Assembly (NCBI GenBank): GCA_002633005.1
Contig: NMRA01000947.1
Coordinates: forward strand, 1-20,853
From: Phoronis australis
Lineage: Eukaryota; Phoronida; Phoronidae
Direction of reading: 5' to 3'
Length of the DNA stretch: 20,853 nt
Part shown: positions 1 through 8,616 of the stretch, piece after piece
Layout: every line of letters begins with the position of its first letter
How positions within the stretch are numbered: position 1 is the first letter of the stretch
Position numbers and translations under genes: made by a program
The notes under the pieces: generated by a model
Databases searched by the model: none
Told to the model about the DNA's origin: nothing
The model's input: the letters and a program-made list of their open reading frames with translations, nothing else

Positions 1-716
1 TCGAATAAAAGTGTTTGCGTAAAGATCCGTTTCATGAAGTTTTTAACAAAAATGAAGCGGAAATAGTGCCTTTAAAGAAATGTAAAGACTGTGAGTGTCT
101 TCTTTGATTTTGCATCATTTAACACCTCCTTGTTCGCAGATTGACTTATCGAGTAGTTTCAAACTGGTAGTAATAAGTTATCGTCGGACAATGTCTCGGG
201 AATAGGACGAAAGTGTTCCTAGGATGCTAAAGCAGTGTATAACACGTGTAAAATGGAATCAATGACAACAAGCGACAAAAGTATTTATGGATCCTATGAC
301 CAAATGCCGTTTCTCCAGTTTATAATGCCATCTCCTTGATGATCGTAATCCATATACATGTACTATAACTTCCTCTACTCTATCTATGTCTGCTTTCCAC
401 ATTTGCTAAGAGTTTCCATCCATGAATCACAAGTTTGGTTTTGCTGCGTTGTAAGCCAGGGCTCCAAGGCGGTTAATTTTTTCTACGATACCTCAGGCAA
501 TGAATTTATTTTTGACATGTATGTCTGCCTGTCTTACTTTGGTGACTGTAATGCCACCTAAAACAACTCGTCCAGAACACAGACACCTTTAATCAGCCGC
601 TGGTCCTGACACTGTAACAAATAAAAGGTACACTGTATACAAGGGCGATCCAATATGGCCGACTAGCAGTAGATTTCTGGATATTTACTGATTGAACTTT
701 ACTAGACAGTTAATGA
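1..716. other. No recognisable gene
   Basis: I see only short unrelated ORFs here. The longest (358-561, 67 codons) has no recognisable domain and no good splice context. Nothing can be assigned. Confidence 0.5.
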
Positions 717-718
717 TA

Positions 719-1323
719 CACTTCTAATCGGTGATTACAAAGTATCGATGCTTGACGTTAGGTTTGTTTAGTGAAGACACCACCATTAAGGACAAATGAA
801 ACCAGCTGGCGTGCGTCACATTCCACAGCTCACTCACCGCGTATGGCACCGCTTTTGTCCCCGCAGTGAGCATGCTCAACATAATCTGGCATCAAATGAG
901 TACAACAACATAGGTGGCGCCAGGTGCGGGTGAAGGTCACGAATGTAAACATTAGAACACTGTCTTATTCTTGAAACAGGTGTACATCGCGATACCCACA
1001 TGTTATGTTAAAACAGTCATTGACTACACGTCTGTTAATTGCAAGTTATTTATACTAAAGATAACACGCCATTCACATACAGTAGCTTGACCCTCTCCGA
1101 TTTGCTTCTGTATCATACGTGTTATTTTCACGTGGTGCGAAACTATGTTCAGCGTAGCGCATTGGAGCGAAATCAGCAAAATTATTTTTAATTGATGAGT
1201 GAGCTGTGGAATTTGAGGCATACTGCCAACATCAAATGCTTCCACTTGCCTTTAATTGTTATGCCTTCACTAAACGAGCCTTAAAAGGTAAGTATCGATA
1301 CCTGTAATTACCGATTTCAAGTG
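719..1323. mobile_element. Foldback / MITE-like element with ~118-bp inverted arms
   Basis: The left arm (719-836) is an inverted copy of the right arm (1196-1323). The outer ends share CACTT, then AATCGGT.ATTACA, GTATCGAT, and GTTTAGTGAAG. The inner ends share a perfect 17-bp block (820-836 against 1196-1212). Each end abuts a TA dinucleotide (717-718 and 1324-1325), as expected of a Tc1/mariner-type target duplication. The ~360-bp centre is unrelated between halves and has no transposase ORF, so this would be a non-autonomous element. By eye the arms are roughly three-quarters identical, so the copy is old. The assignment to Tc1/mariner rests only on the TA flanks. Confidence 0.7.
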
Positions 1324-1367
1324 TATATACATTTATGTACATTGTATACATACGCGTATATACATAC

Positions 1368-1370
<3 letters not shown>

Positions 1371-1428
<58 letters not shown>

Positions 1429-1480
1429 TACATAGGCCTACATACACACACACACATACATACATACATTCATGCATACA
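1371..1480. repeat. CA/CATA microsatellite
   Basis: A nearly pure (CA)n tract at about 1373-1425 is followed by imperfect CATA repeats to about 1480 and TACATGTA-rich sequence to ~1545. Both strands give spurious Thr-His or Cys-Val ORFs across it, which should not be annotated. Confidence 0.97.
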
Positions 1481-1547
1481 TTCATTCATAAACATGCATT
1501 TTACAGTACATATACATGTACATGTATATATAGATGATATTTACATG

Positions 1548-1730
1548 TATGTTCGGAATATGTCCCGAAAATAATAGGTGCGTCGCAAGCTCCGTTTCCA
1601 GAGATACAAAGGAGACCGTGATAGGCGATATAAGGTCATTTATTATGACTGATAAGGTACAGAAATATGAGTGTACAAATAACATAAAGATAAAATAATA
1701 ATCTCTGGAAAGTTGGGCAATAAAAAGCGC
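1548..1730 (+). repeat. 183-bp direct repeat, copy 1
   Basis: It is colinear with 2110-2292 with no gaps and nine substitutions by eye (about 95% identity). It begins TATGTTCGGAATATG and ends AATAAAAAGCGC, and includes an AATAAA. No coding potential is evident in either copy. Confidence 0.93.
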
Positions 1731-2109
1731 TAGCACTCAGGTAAGAGGAACCACCCAAGAGAGAGGGTGGCAGAGGTTGGGAAAAATGAAGAGAGATTAG
1801 ACTCGAAGCTAAGTGCTGCTAAAGCGAAGTATTGATGGCAGGAAGTATAACGTTACTGAGAACAAAGGAGCCCTGTGACACGTGACAATCATCAGCTTAC
1901 ATTTATGGGAGCCAGGAGCTGACCAAACTCCTGGCAGTAACACAAACGAACCAATAGTGAGGCTGGAAATGGAGTGTCCTAGTGCCTCGAGTGCAGGAGG
2001 ACAGCATGCGAATCTACACAAGGGGTTAATGGACCAGTCCGAAAGATGGGGGTATAAGTTGACGAGTCCATATTCTCACATAAATATATTTAACGAGTGA
2101 AATATCATT

Positions 2110-2292
2110 TATGTTCGGAATATGTCCCGAAAATAATAAGTACGTCGCAAGCTCCGTTTCCAGAGATACAAAGGAGACCGTGATAGGCGATATAAGGAAA
2201 TTTATTATGACTGATAAGGTACAGAAATATGAGTGCACAAATAACAAAAAAATAAAATAATAATCTCTGGAATGATGGGCAATAAAAAGCGC
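2110..2292 (+). repeat. 183-bp direct repeat, copy 2
   Basis: Second copy of the 1548-1730 repeat, offset by exactly 562 bp. The similarity stops sharply at both ends. The ~379 bp between the copies resembles neither of them. Confidence 0.93.
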
Positions 2293-3710
2293 CACGAGAG
2301 ATGTTGAAGACAGCTCATGCCCATATAGATATACAGACTGTCGAGCGGTCGATGAGAGTGCCTGTGGCCAGACGAAATTTTCTTATGACATAGTTTTTGT
2401 TCACCGGTTTCTAAATTTTCCTCAATCAAACTGCTGACGTGTGCTCACATTAGTCGTATCTCCATTTGACTTGAAGGTTAGTCCCACTATTGCCATGGTA
2501 ACTGATGTATTTATATCAGTACTGGTTTGGTTCACATAGGACCTGTTCCTATCGCATAATATCAGAGTTGGTTGGAAAAGAAACGTTTTGAAGTAGAATT
2601 TGTACTAGTAAATAAAAAAGTTGACGCATGTTGCCCCCAGTAGGCTGCCCTGGTATCTCCAAAACCTCCATACTTTACACACGTAGTCTCACTGTATCCT
2701 CATGTTACCACTAGAGCAGGTTTTTGAAGGTTGACCAATCAAGTTGTCGCTTTTTGGCTGAGGTTAATTCGTGGACTGATTCGTTCAAACATGCGCAAAC
2801 AGCCGTCAGCTCCTAGGGGAAATTCAAAACAAATAACGATCATATTTGACGTGTTACAAATACATTCGGAGGCTTCCCATATATGTGTAAATGTCGACCT
2901 TCAGTCTTTACGGCAAGTCATGTAACTTTTCAAAAATAGATAATGTTGTCGAACGCGCAGGGATGCCACTTTAATAAGAGAAAAGTACACCAGGAGACAA
3001 TCTAAGGGCTGCGAATGATCATCACGTACAAGTTTTGAGGCCATCGGTCTATTAGCCAAAATACATTTGCTGTTAGGAATCAAATTCACGCATGCGCGGC
3101 TAAGAAACACTACCGAGGGACAATTTGAGGCTACGACGATATCCGAGTTCGGGATGATGCGAAATGTTGACATGGCAACATACGAAAATTGACGAAAATG
3201 GTTTGGAGTGAGATTCATAGAGATAGACTCCATCAACGTCCAATATACGTTTAGCATGCCATATCTGCTTGTGGGTAGCACGTCGGTTAAAGGCCTTAAG
3301 AGGTCCTCTTCGTGTTTGGTATTGTTCTGTCTGCTTTCAATCAACGACAGGCAACCGACTTTTTGTAACCATTTAAATAGTGTTTTGAACGGTGAGCAAA
3401 ACTACAACCTTTGGAATGTCGAAAATTACTTAACACGATTATTTTCAAATAGGTGATTTAAAATCCATCATTTCAATGTTTCAGTATACATTTAAGTAGT
3501 CGAATTCATTTCGGAATACAAGTAGCCTAGTTGTGTTACATGTATACGTGTTAATAGACACAGGGAATGTCTGAGTTCTTTTTTGTTTCTTAGCAACTCG
3601 GCCTTTTAAAAAGAAAAGTGACGATAAATAACTAAAATATAAATGAGAGGTTTTGCTCTCTATATTTTTGGTGACTGGTTAATAAGGTAAAAGCAAACTC
3701 CAGAACAGGT
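2293..3710. other. No recognisable gene
   Basis: The longest frame here is on the minus strand (2901-3344, 147 codons). It has no recognisable domain, no signal sequence and no supporting splice pattern, and runs opposite another 82-codon frame at 3208-3456. I take both as chance ORFs. Confidence 0.45.
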
Positions 3711-4011
3711 ACATAGGCGGATTTAATGGGGCCAGGGGGCAAGCATGCAAAATAAAACAGCAACAGCGTGAAGCCTGAGGAAATATTGAGTTCAGAAACT
3801 AGGACCGGCAGCGGACGAGGGGGGGGGGCTCAAACCCCAGATAGCGGTGGAATTGTGTGGTCGTTTTTTTTTCTTTTTTAATCCACCAATAGATTTTCCG
3901 CGTGCCCGGCTCCGCAACCTTCGGGGCCTCCTGTGCACATACATTCGCGCTTTACCCGACTCCCGAGGCAACATGTTGGGACCCCCTTATGGTATCCTAG
4001 ATCCGCCACTG
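3711..4011. mobile_element. CAGTGGCGGAT-type terminal-inverted-repeat element, non-autonomous
   Basis: The left end reads CATAGGCGGATTTAA followed by a G-rich run. The right end, read inverted, is CAGTGGCGGATCTAGG followed by a G-rich run, so the two are imperfect terminal inverted repeats. AGGTA lies immediately outside both ends (3706-3710 and 4012-4016), a possible 5-bp target duplication. CAGTGGCGGAT ends are known to me mainly from hAT-type elements, which would give 8 bp, so the superfamily is left open. The ~300-bp interior has a G run at ~3820-3828 and a T-rich tract but no transposase frame. Confidence 0.6.
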
Positions 4012-4320
4012 AGGTATGCCGAGAACAGTGACGGAGATAAACGTTGTTTTGATTCCTAGGGTGTTTTCTGTGAAATTGAAAAATATGGCGTTACTTTGCA
4101 ATTTAACCTCAAACAGCGACGTTACATTACGCGCAATTAGACTTTGAAAGCGCGCCTATTTCAAAACCACTCTTCTTAGTACTCGGCTGCATTTGATTTT
4201 TGTGGTCTGTATTGTGAAATAATTTAACTTGAATTAAATACTCTAAGATAGGGGGATGTTCGTTAATGACGTGAGTGAAAACTTGCCAGTGTGAACAGGA
4301 CTCTTTCCTATTATTATGTG

Positions 4321-4352
4321 TTCAAGAAAACAACAACGGTTTTAAAACTTGA
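4321..4352 (-). repeat. Terminal inverted repeat of Penelope-like element (3' end)
   Basis: This 32-bp segment is the exact reverse complement of 4921-4952. With one mismatch the similarity extends about six bases inward, into the ribozyme-like motif. Confidence 0.95.
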
Positions 4353-4392
4353 CACGTTTCGGTGTCATTTATTAAACACCATCCTCAGAAGT
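4347..4392 (-). ncRNA. Hammerhead-ribozyme-like motif (remnant or minimal)
   Basis: Read on the minus strand the order is ACUU (stem I, 5' side), CUGAGGA core, one unpaired U, GGUGU/ACACC stem II with a 10-nt loop, GAAA core, a very short stem III (C/G around two bases), GUC, then AAGU (stem I, 3' side). Both invariant core boxes (CUGANGA and GAAA) and the GUC cleavage triplet are present in the right order, and stem I pairs perfectly over four bases. Penelope-like elements are known to carry minimal type I hammerheads in their LTR-like ends. The unpaired U and tiny stem III make activity of a single copy doubtful. Confidence 0.5.
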
Positions 4393-4473
4393 CATAATGC
4401 AGTGGCCACCTAGCTAGGTCCAGCAACAAGTAATGAAGCACAGATACAATCAGTTACAGGGAGTGACAATGAA

Positions 4474-4920
4474 CTAGACCAACAATGACAACCTGTGGAG
4501 TGTCAGTTGCCTATTGAGATTGGGCTTGCACCAACTGATATGTAAAGCCTCACGAATTTTAAGCTCCTTTGTTGTTACTGCCTGGTCTATTATTGCAAAG
4601 TCATTGAAAGAGCACTGCTGATAACAATGATTGGAGCTCTGTAGGGGAGTACTTATATGTGAATTACTGGAATTTAGATGTTCCTTGGTCCTGGTTTTCA
4701 AATGGCGAACAGTTTCGCCTATATAACTGGAGCCACATCCAGCACAGATAAATTTGTATACTACCTTGGACCGTAGACCCATAGAAATTTTGTCCTTAGG
4801 GTTAAATAAACTCGACAGTTTTAGAGACTTGAATGTTAATAAAACTCTTAAGTTCACACAGTAATCATTCACCAATTTGTTGAGTTTTCGTTGAGCAATT
4901 TTGGCGTAAAACCCAACATG
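4474..4920 (-). pseudogene. Penelope-like ORF fragment: RT C-terminus and GIY-YIG endonuclease
   Basis: An open frame of 148 codons ends at 4474. An in-frame TGA at 4921-4923 sits exactly where the inverted repeat begins. The N-terminal part matches the region after the reverse-transcriptase thumb in Penelope elements. The endonuclease follows: VYKF (the 'GIY' strand), a CxxC pair (CAGC), SYIGET (the 'YIG' strand), then RHL...TRTKEH with the paired histidines of the CCHH signature of Penelope GIY-YIG domains. The C-terminal EALHI..CKPNLNRQ block is also typical. In intact elements this domain nicks target DNA to prime reverse transcription. Here the polymerase is absent and there is no proper start, so it is a dead fragment. 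The frame is still open, suggesting a fairly recent insertion. Confidence 0.9.
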
Positions 4921-4952
4921 TCAAGTTTTAAAACCGTTGTTGTTTTCTTGAA
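4921..4952 (-). repeat. Terminal inverted repeat of Penelope-like element (5' end)
   Basis: Exact 32-bp inverted copy of 4321-4352. It lies immediately upstream of the truncated ORF. The 27 bp between it and the candidate target duplication at 4980-4990 are of unknown origin. Confidence 0.95.
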
Positions 4953-4990
4953 TATATGCTGCTACTTGCTATCATGGAGATTATTATGTG

Positions 4991-6940
4991 ATAGAATTCT
5001 GTCCAACACGTTTACAAGACGTACGCCTGCAATTTTTATAAGAATCAGCTTACACATGTTCACATTAAATTTATCCTTATTACTCGTTAATGCTGGGACA
5101 TTGGAGTAGCCTATCTGCTTCTCCTGCATGATACGTTCGAAAAGACTGAACATCGTGGTCGCTGTTATATACAGGTGTATGAGTACACTAGCTTCGGTTG
5201 ACTTCTTGGAACTAGTGTTACGCGAACCCATTGACAACTGGAGTATCTATTATATTAACCGTGAACTGATACTTCTAAGCAACAATGTCAATGACAAGAA
5301 TATCATTATGACGACATAAATGCACGTGGCACGACCAGCCACTTGAGTGAAGAGAGGCATTCCGCACAATGAGAATTCCTGTCGTTTCTTGTGGCAAGTA
5401 TATTTCCATCACTCTCCGTTTACCGATGCAACTTTTTTCTACTCTGTTAGTAATTAAGACATCTTGGACCTCAGGCCAGAGGGCTCAAGGAACGAGTTTT
5501 TCCATGCTTCAAAACAAAGCGCAGTTTAATTGTGCAAGTACATGTAAATGTAGCTATATCTGTCCGTACTTGCAACGTTTGCTTTGGTTGCCACTTACCT
5601 GGACATCAGAGTTTGCAAAACATTTTTCCTGGAACCTCCTACATGCACTTCATCGGTTATAAAGAACAGTGTTGTCATGTTTATACATGTACAAAATATA
5701 GTACACTTTTCCTTTCCCCATCGACAAGGTAACACACCTCGACCCTTCCTCCCCACAGCCCCGTTCACACTGAAGACAGGACCGTGTAATAATACATGTC
5801 AACCGATACGGAATGTCTGCCTTTTATACGTACAAATGAAGTTATACGGATTCTTATTAAAAATCTTCAATATTTTTATAGCAGTAATCTTTTCCCACAA
5901 TGATGAAATAGCGCATAACGTCAACATTGAAATAGCATTAAATTGAAAACATTAACCATGTAGACTTAGCTCTCGTGGGTTAAACATTACATTAAACTGA
6001 ATATAAGTGATATAATGTGACCTAAAGCCACTTCGATGGATTGATGTGGTAACATTATTTCTAAAATTTATTGGCCTGTTTACATCAACCTATAGCCTAT
6101 TTACATTGGCACGGTTTTTTGTCGGTCACGTCTCCGGTCATCTTCAGGTGTTACTGGGTCCTTAGACTAACGCGTACGGTTACATGGCTCAATCATAATT
6201 GTCAACGAAGAGCATGTTGATAGCATAAATGAAAGCATACTGCAATTTCACATTACATATTTGTGGCAAGTGCAGTCCAACTAAATATACGGATCAAGGA
6301 ATGAACCAGTGTTTCTTAGTTTTTATGAAGAGAATGGTTGTTTCTAAGACACAGTCAGTTGAGGAGTAATAACACTCTTTGAATGCAAACTGTCATCAAA
6401 ATATACAAATAGGCTGTTGAAAGGTATATCAATCAGTGTGAATGCAATGCTGGAGACAGTGCGAATTGGGAGACATTCCAAATTAAGTCACCTTTCGATG
6501 TATTTGTGAAAATCATACCTAAAAGAAAATGCGGTCGAAGAAGATCTACTGAAGCCAAGGAACAGGCTCTACCAAAATGCCTTCTTTGTGTATAATCTAG
6601 AATTGACCATGGCGATTTTACAGCAATGTCAGAGGATCAGCAAGCCATAAAAGGGGCAGTTTCATGAAATTCGGGTAAAACGTCTGCAACAGCCACATGG
6701 TTATTCAAATCGTATGCACTCCGTCTGTGATGAGATGCCTTCTGTTCTCTGAGGTGAATTGGAAAAATGTGTTAGCCCAGAAACTGTAACACACTTTATG
6801 TACTTGCAGAGATGTTTTCTTCATAGTTCTATGCAGTGTGACGTGTTATCGCCCCCTGTTGTTGACAGGCAACTATATGTTCTCTTTCTTATTCCATGAC
6901 ACGCGTTCTAGTTGGAGTGTGTTGTCGTCAGATGGCGAAC
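4991..6940. other. No recognisable gene; scattered chance ORFs
   Basis: Overlapping frames at 5369-5946 and a 58-codon lysine/arginine-rich frame ending at 6595 show no known domain. A perfect CAG|GTAAGT donor exists on the minus strand at about 5598, but I could not build a convincing exon chain from it. Confidence 0.4.
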
Positions 6941-6963
6941 AACTCACTCGACGACACGTTTCG
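6923..6963 (-). repeat. Possible second Penelope LTR-like remnant
   Basis: The 11-mer GACACGTTTCG (6953-6963) is identical to 4351-4361 in the Penelope hammerhead region. It is followed, on the minus strand, by a perfect 7-bp stem TGTCGTC/GACGACA (6923-6929 with 6950-6956). The CUGANGA box is not recognisable nearby, so this is at best a decayed relative. Confidence 0.3.
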
Positions 6964-7775
6964 ACTTGAAACTATAATAGTCTCCAATGTGTAGTGGTTC
7001 CTCAGTGGTGGCCAATCCACTGTGAATCACTGCAGCCCCCACTCCCCTCAATACGGCGGTACCACAGTCAGCATGATGTTCTTGCAGCCGTTTCTTCCAA
7101 CCTTCTTACTGTTGCTCTTTTCGCCTTCTCCAGCAACTACCAAACGCACCGTCCGTGCGGAGCATCATCTAGATCACATCAACTGGAAACAATCAAGTTT
7201 ACTATTATTTCTTACTGCATTTTCAGCTATTCACTGTACATTAATGATTTCTTCTCGTGGGCCTTTTCACAATCTTCCTTTCAAAGGACTTTATTGGACA
7301 AGATCTAAGTCATGCTATGGAAATTACGAAATCGTGTACTTCTTTGAGGCCATCAGGAATTTGTTCCTAAGCAAGCAGCGTACTTCGATTTGCTCAAACT
7401 ATGCCATTTATAGAGTTATAGGCCTAACCTCGGAATAGTGTTAAGAACCGCTTTAGTGAAAGCTGTAAATGATGTGAAAATCAATCGAACAGGCCAAAAT
7501 AGTTTATTTTTAGCACATACATTACGAATGAGCTATTTGTCCAACACTACAGAACATCCTTAATTTACGCTAGTATTGCAAACCAGACACTCAACCGTTC
7601 ACCAACTTCGTGAATCAAAATAACAAATAGCACGACTGTAGTATAACACAAGCTGTGACATACGTGCAGCATTGTTGGAGATACTGATGGTATAGGAGGC
7701 ATTGTGTGTACAACAGTCTGTATTAGCACTAGTAGTGTTTTGCGGTAAAACGTGCGCTGCTTTCTTTTCCTGCAG

Positions 7776-7850
7776 CTCTCTCGTTGTACTTGGTTTGTAG
7801 CCAACTTGATGTTGCCAAGGTCAACGCATTATTCGATCCTGGGTTCGAGG
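7776..7850 (+). CDS. Orphan exon-like segment, phase 1 to phase 1
   Basis: The segment is bounded by a very strong acceptor (a pyrimidine-rich TTTCTTTTCCTGCAG run) and a strong donor (GAGG|GTAAGTTTT). Read in phase 1 it is open and gives about 24 residues beginning LSLYLVCSQLDV and ending DPGFE. The start is hydrophobic, as at the end of a signal peptide. It would splice in phase onto 10394 (G|GT, giving Gly-Pro-Cys). It could therefore be an alternative upstream exon of the CCP-like gene, an exon of an unrelated gene, or coincidence. Another frame is also open and no upstream partner exon was found. Confidence 0.3.
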
Positions 7851-7950
7851 GTAAGTTTTAGAGACAAGTACCGTATGACTACCGGGGACTACAACAGATC
7901 GAACTGTGACTCCTTATGAGACCAAACAAGCATAGTTAGTTGTAGGACCC

Positions 7951-8097
7951 GTTCCAACAAAACTGACTTAGCTGAGACAAATCTTAAATTTTAGTAAATT
8001 TTAAAATAAAAGTTAAATTTGTCTCAAAATCAATTCAAGAAATAGATCTCAAGTTTGACTTAAGTGTTTGACATAAGTTTTGTCTTATTGGGGACAA
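7951..8097. repeat. AT-rich foldback / possible MITE
   Basis: A core inverted repeat GAGACAAAT (7974-7982) pairs with ATTTGTCTC (8017-8025), and the similarity continues inward with small gaps. The outer ends (GTTCCAACAAAACT at the left; the inverse of AGTTTTGTCTTATTGGGGAC at the right) are also loosely inverted. The whole stretch repeats CTTAA/GACTTAAG words. No ORF is present. Confidence 0.4.
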
Positions 8098-8185
8098 ATA
8101 AAACAACAAGAATAATACCATGTATATTTTAAACTGTATTGGGAATTTGAGGGTCACAGCTCTACAAATTAATATTTCACGGAAG

Positions 8186-8450
8186 GAACCAGATGAGTTC
8201 CTTAATTACAAGAGATAACACACACATTTCCGATACCCAAAGTGTAATTGAATATCGGATACTACATGTAAGTGGCACATGTTAGCATACCAAATAGGTA
8301 CATAATACCAAATGGGTATTGGCCGATTGCCTACCAACTGGGTCGAGCAAAACGGCAAATTCAATAACAAGTACCAAGTGGGTACAAACTGCCAAATGGG
8401 CAAATATCATATAAAGTACCAAGTGGGTACATCAAACAGCCAACTGGGCT
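8186..8450. repeat. Cluster of ~15-bp palindromes with compensating changes
   Basis: Eight related dyads share a CCAANTGGG-like centre with matched but varying arms: 8186-8200 (GAACC/..GTTC), 8288-8300, 8305-8319 (ATACC/GGTAT), 8332-8343, 8371-8385 and 8416-8430 (both GTACCAAGTGGGTAC), 8390-8402 (TGCC/GGCA) and 8438-8450 (AGCC/GGCT). Centre spacings are irregular (about 18-40 bp apart from the first). The arms change sequence while keeping their inverted symmetry. Confidence 0.75.
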
Positions 8451-8575
8451 ATAACAACCTGCAAGGCAGGTTCCGGACAAGCTGAGTGAGCAGACCAGCC
8501 GGAGTGATAAAAAGAGATATTGTAAGGAACGTGGTGTTGGCTCAGCACGTGCCACATGGGCAGGGTTGTTCATGG

Positions 8576-8616
8576 ATGAACAATCCTGTCCACCGCCCAG
8601 CATCAAGCATTCACTC
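8576..8616 (+). CDS. Possible first coding exon of the CCP-like gene
   Basis: An ATG at 8576 opens 13 codons plus two bases, ending at a strong donor (CACTC|GTAAGTTTT). It leaves in phase 2, which fits an acceptor at 9655-9656 that would enter the hydrophobic exon in phase 2. The joined N-terminus would be polar and then hydrophobic, which suits a signal sequence with a long n-region. Joining it makes the summed coding length (921 nt) a multiple of three, as the phases require. The start context is weak, another ATG (8572) lies four bases upstream in a different frame, and the link is inference only. Confidence 0.22.

Larger units (their letters stand above)
4321..4979 (-). mobile_element. 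5'-truncated Penelope-like retroelement
   Basis: The element reads on the minus strand. It holds the C-terminal endonuclease part of a Penelope-like ORF, a 3' tail with a hammerhead-like motif, and a 32-bp perfect inverted repeat (4321-4352 against 4921-4952) at its two ends. The 11-mer ATTATTATGTG lies just outside both boundaries (4310-4320 and 4980-4990), consistent with a target-site duplication. Terminal inverted or permuted LTR-like sequences and variable 5' truncation are typical of Penelope elements. The reverse-transcriptase core is missing, so this copy cannot be autonomous. Confidence 0.85.

Noticed and set aside
1259-1574. His-Thr and Cys-Val repeat ORFs
   Set aside because: They are translations of the CA microsatellite.
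2901-3344. 147-codon minus-strand ORF, the longest in the window
   Set aside because: No recognisable domain, no signal or membrane pattern, opposite-strand ORF overlaps it, and no splice context; this length is plausible by chance in 20.8 kb.
6408-6595. 58-codon basic frame without ATG
   Set aside because: Looks mildly coding-like (Cys and Lys/Arg rich), but has no start, no splice signals and no recognisable domain.
7022-7438. 138-codon ORF with a signal-peptide-like stretch after ATG at 7073
   Set aside because: The rest of the frame matches nothing known, no consensus donor lies downstream in frame to connect it to 7776, and an overlapping frame is equally long.
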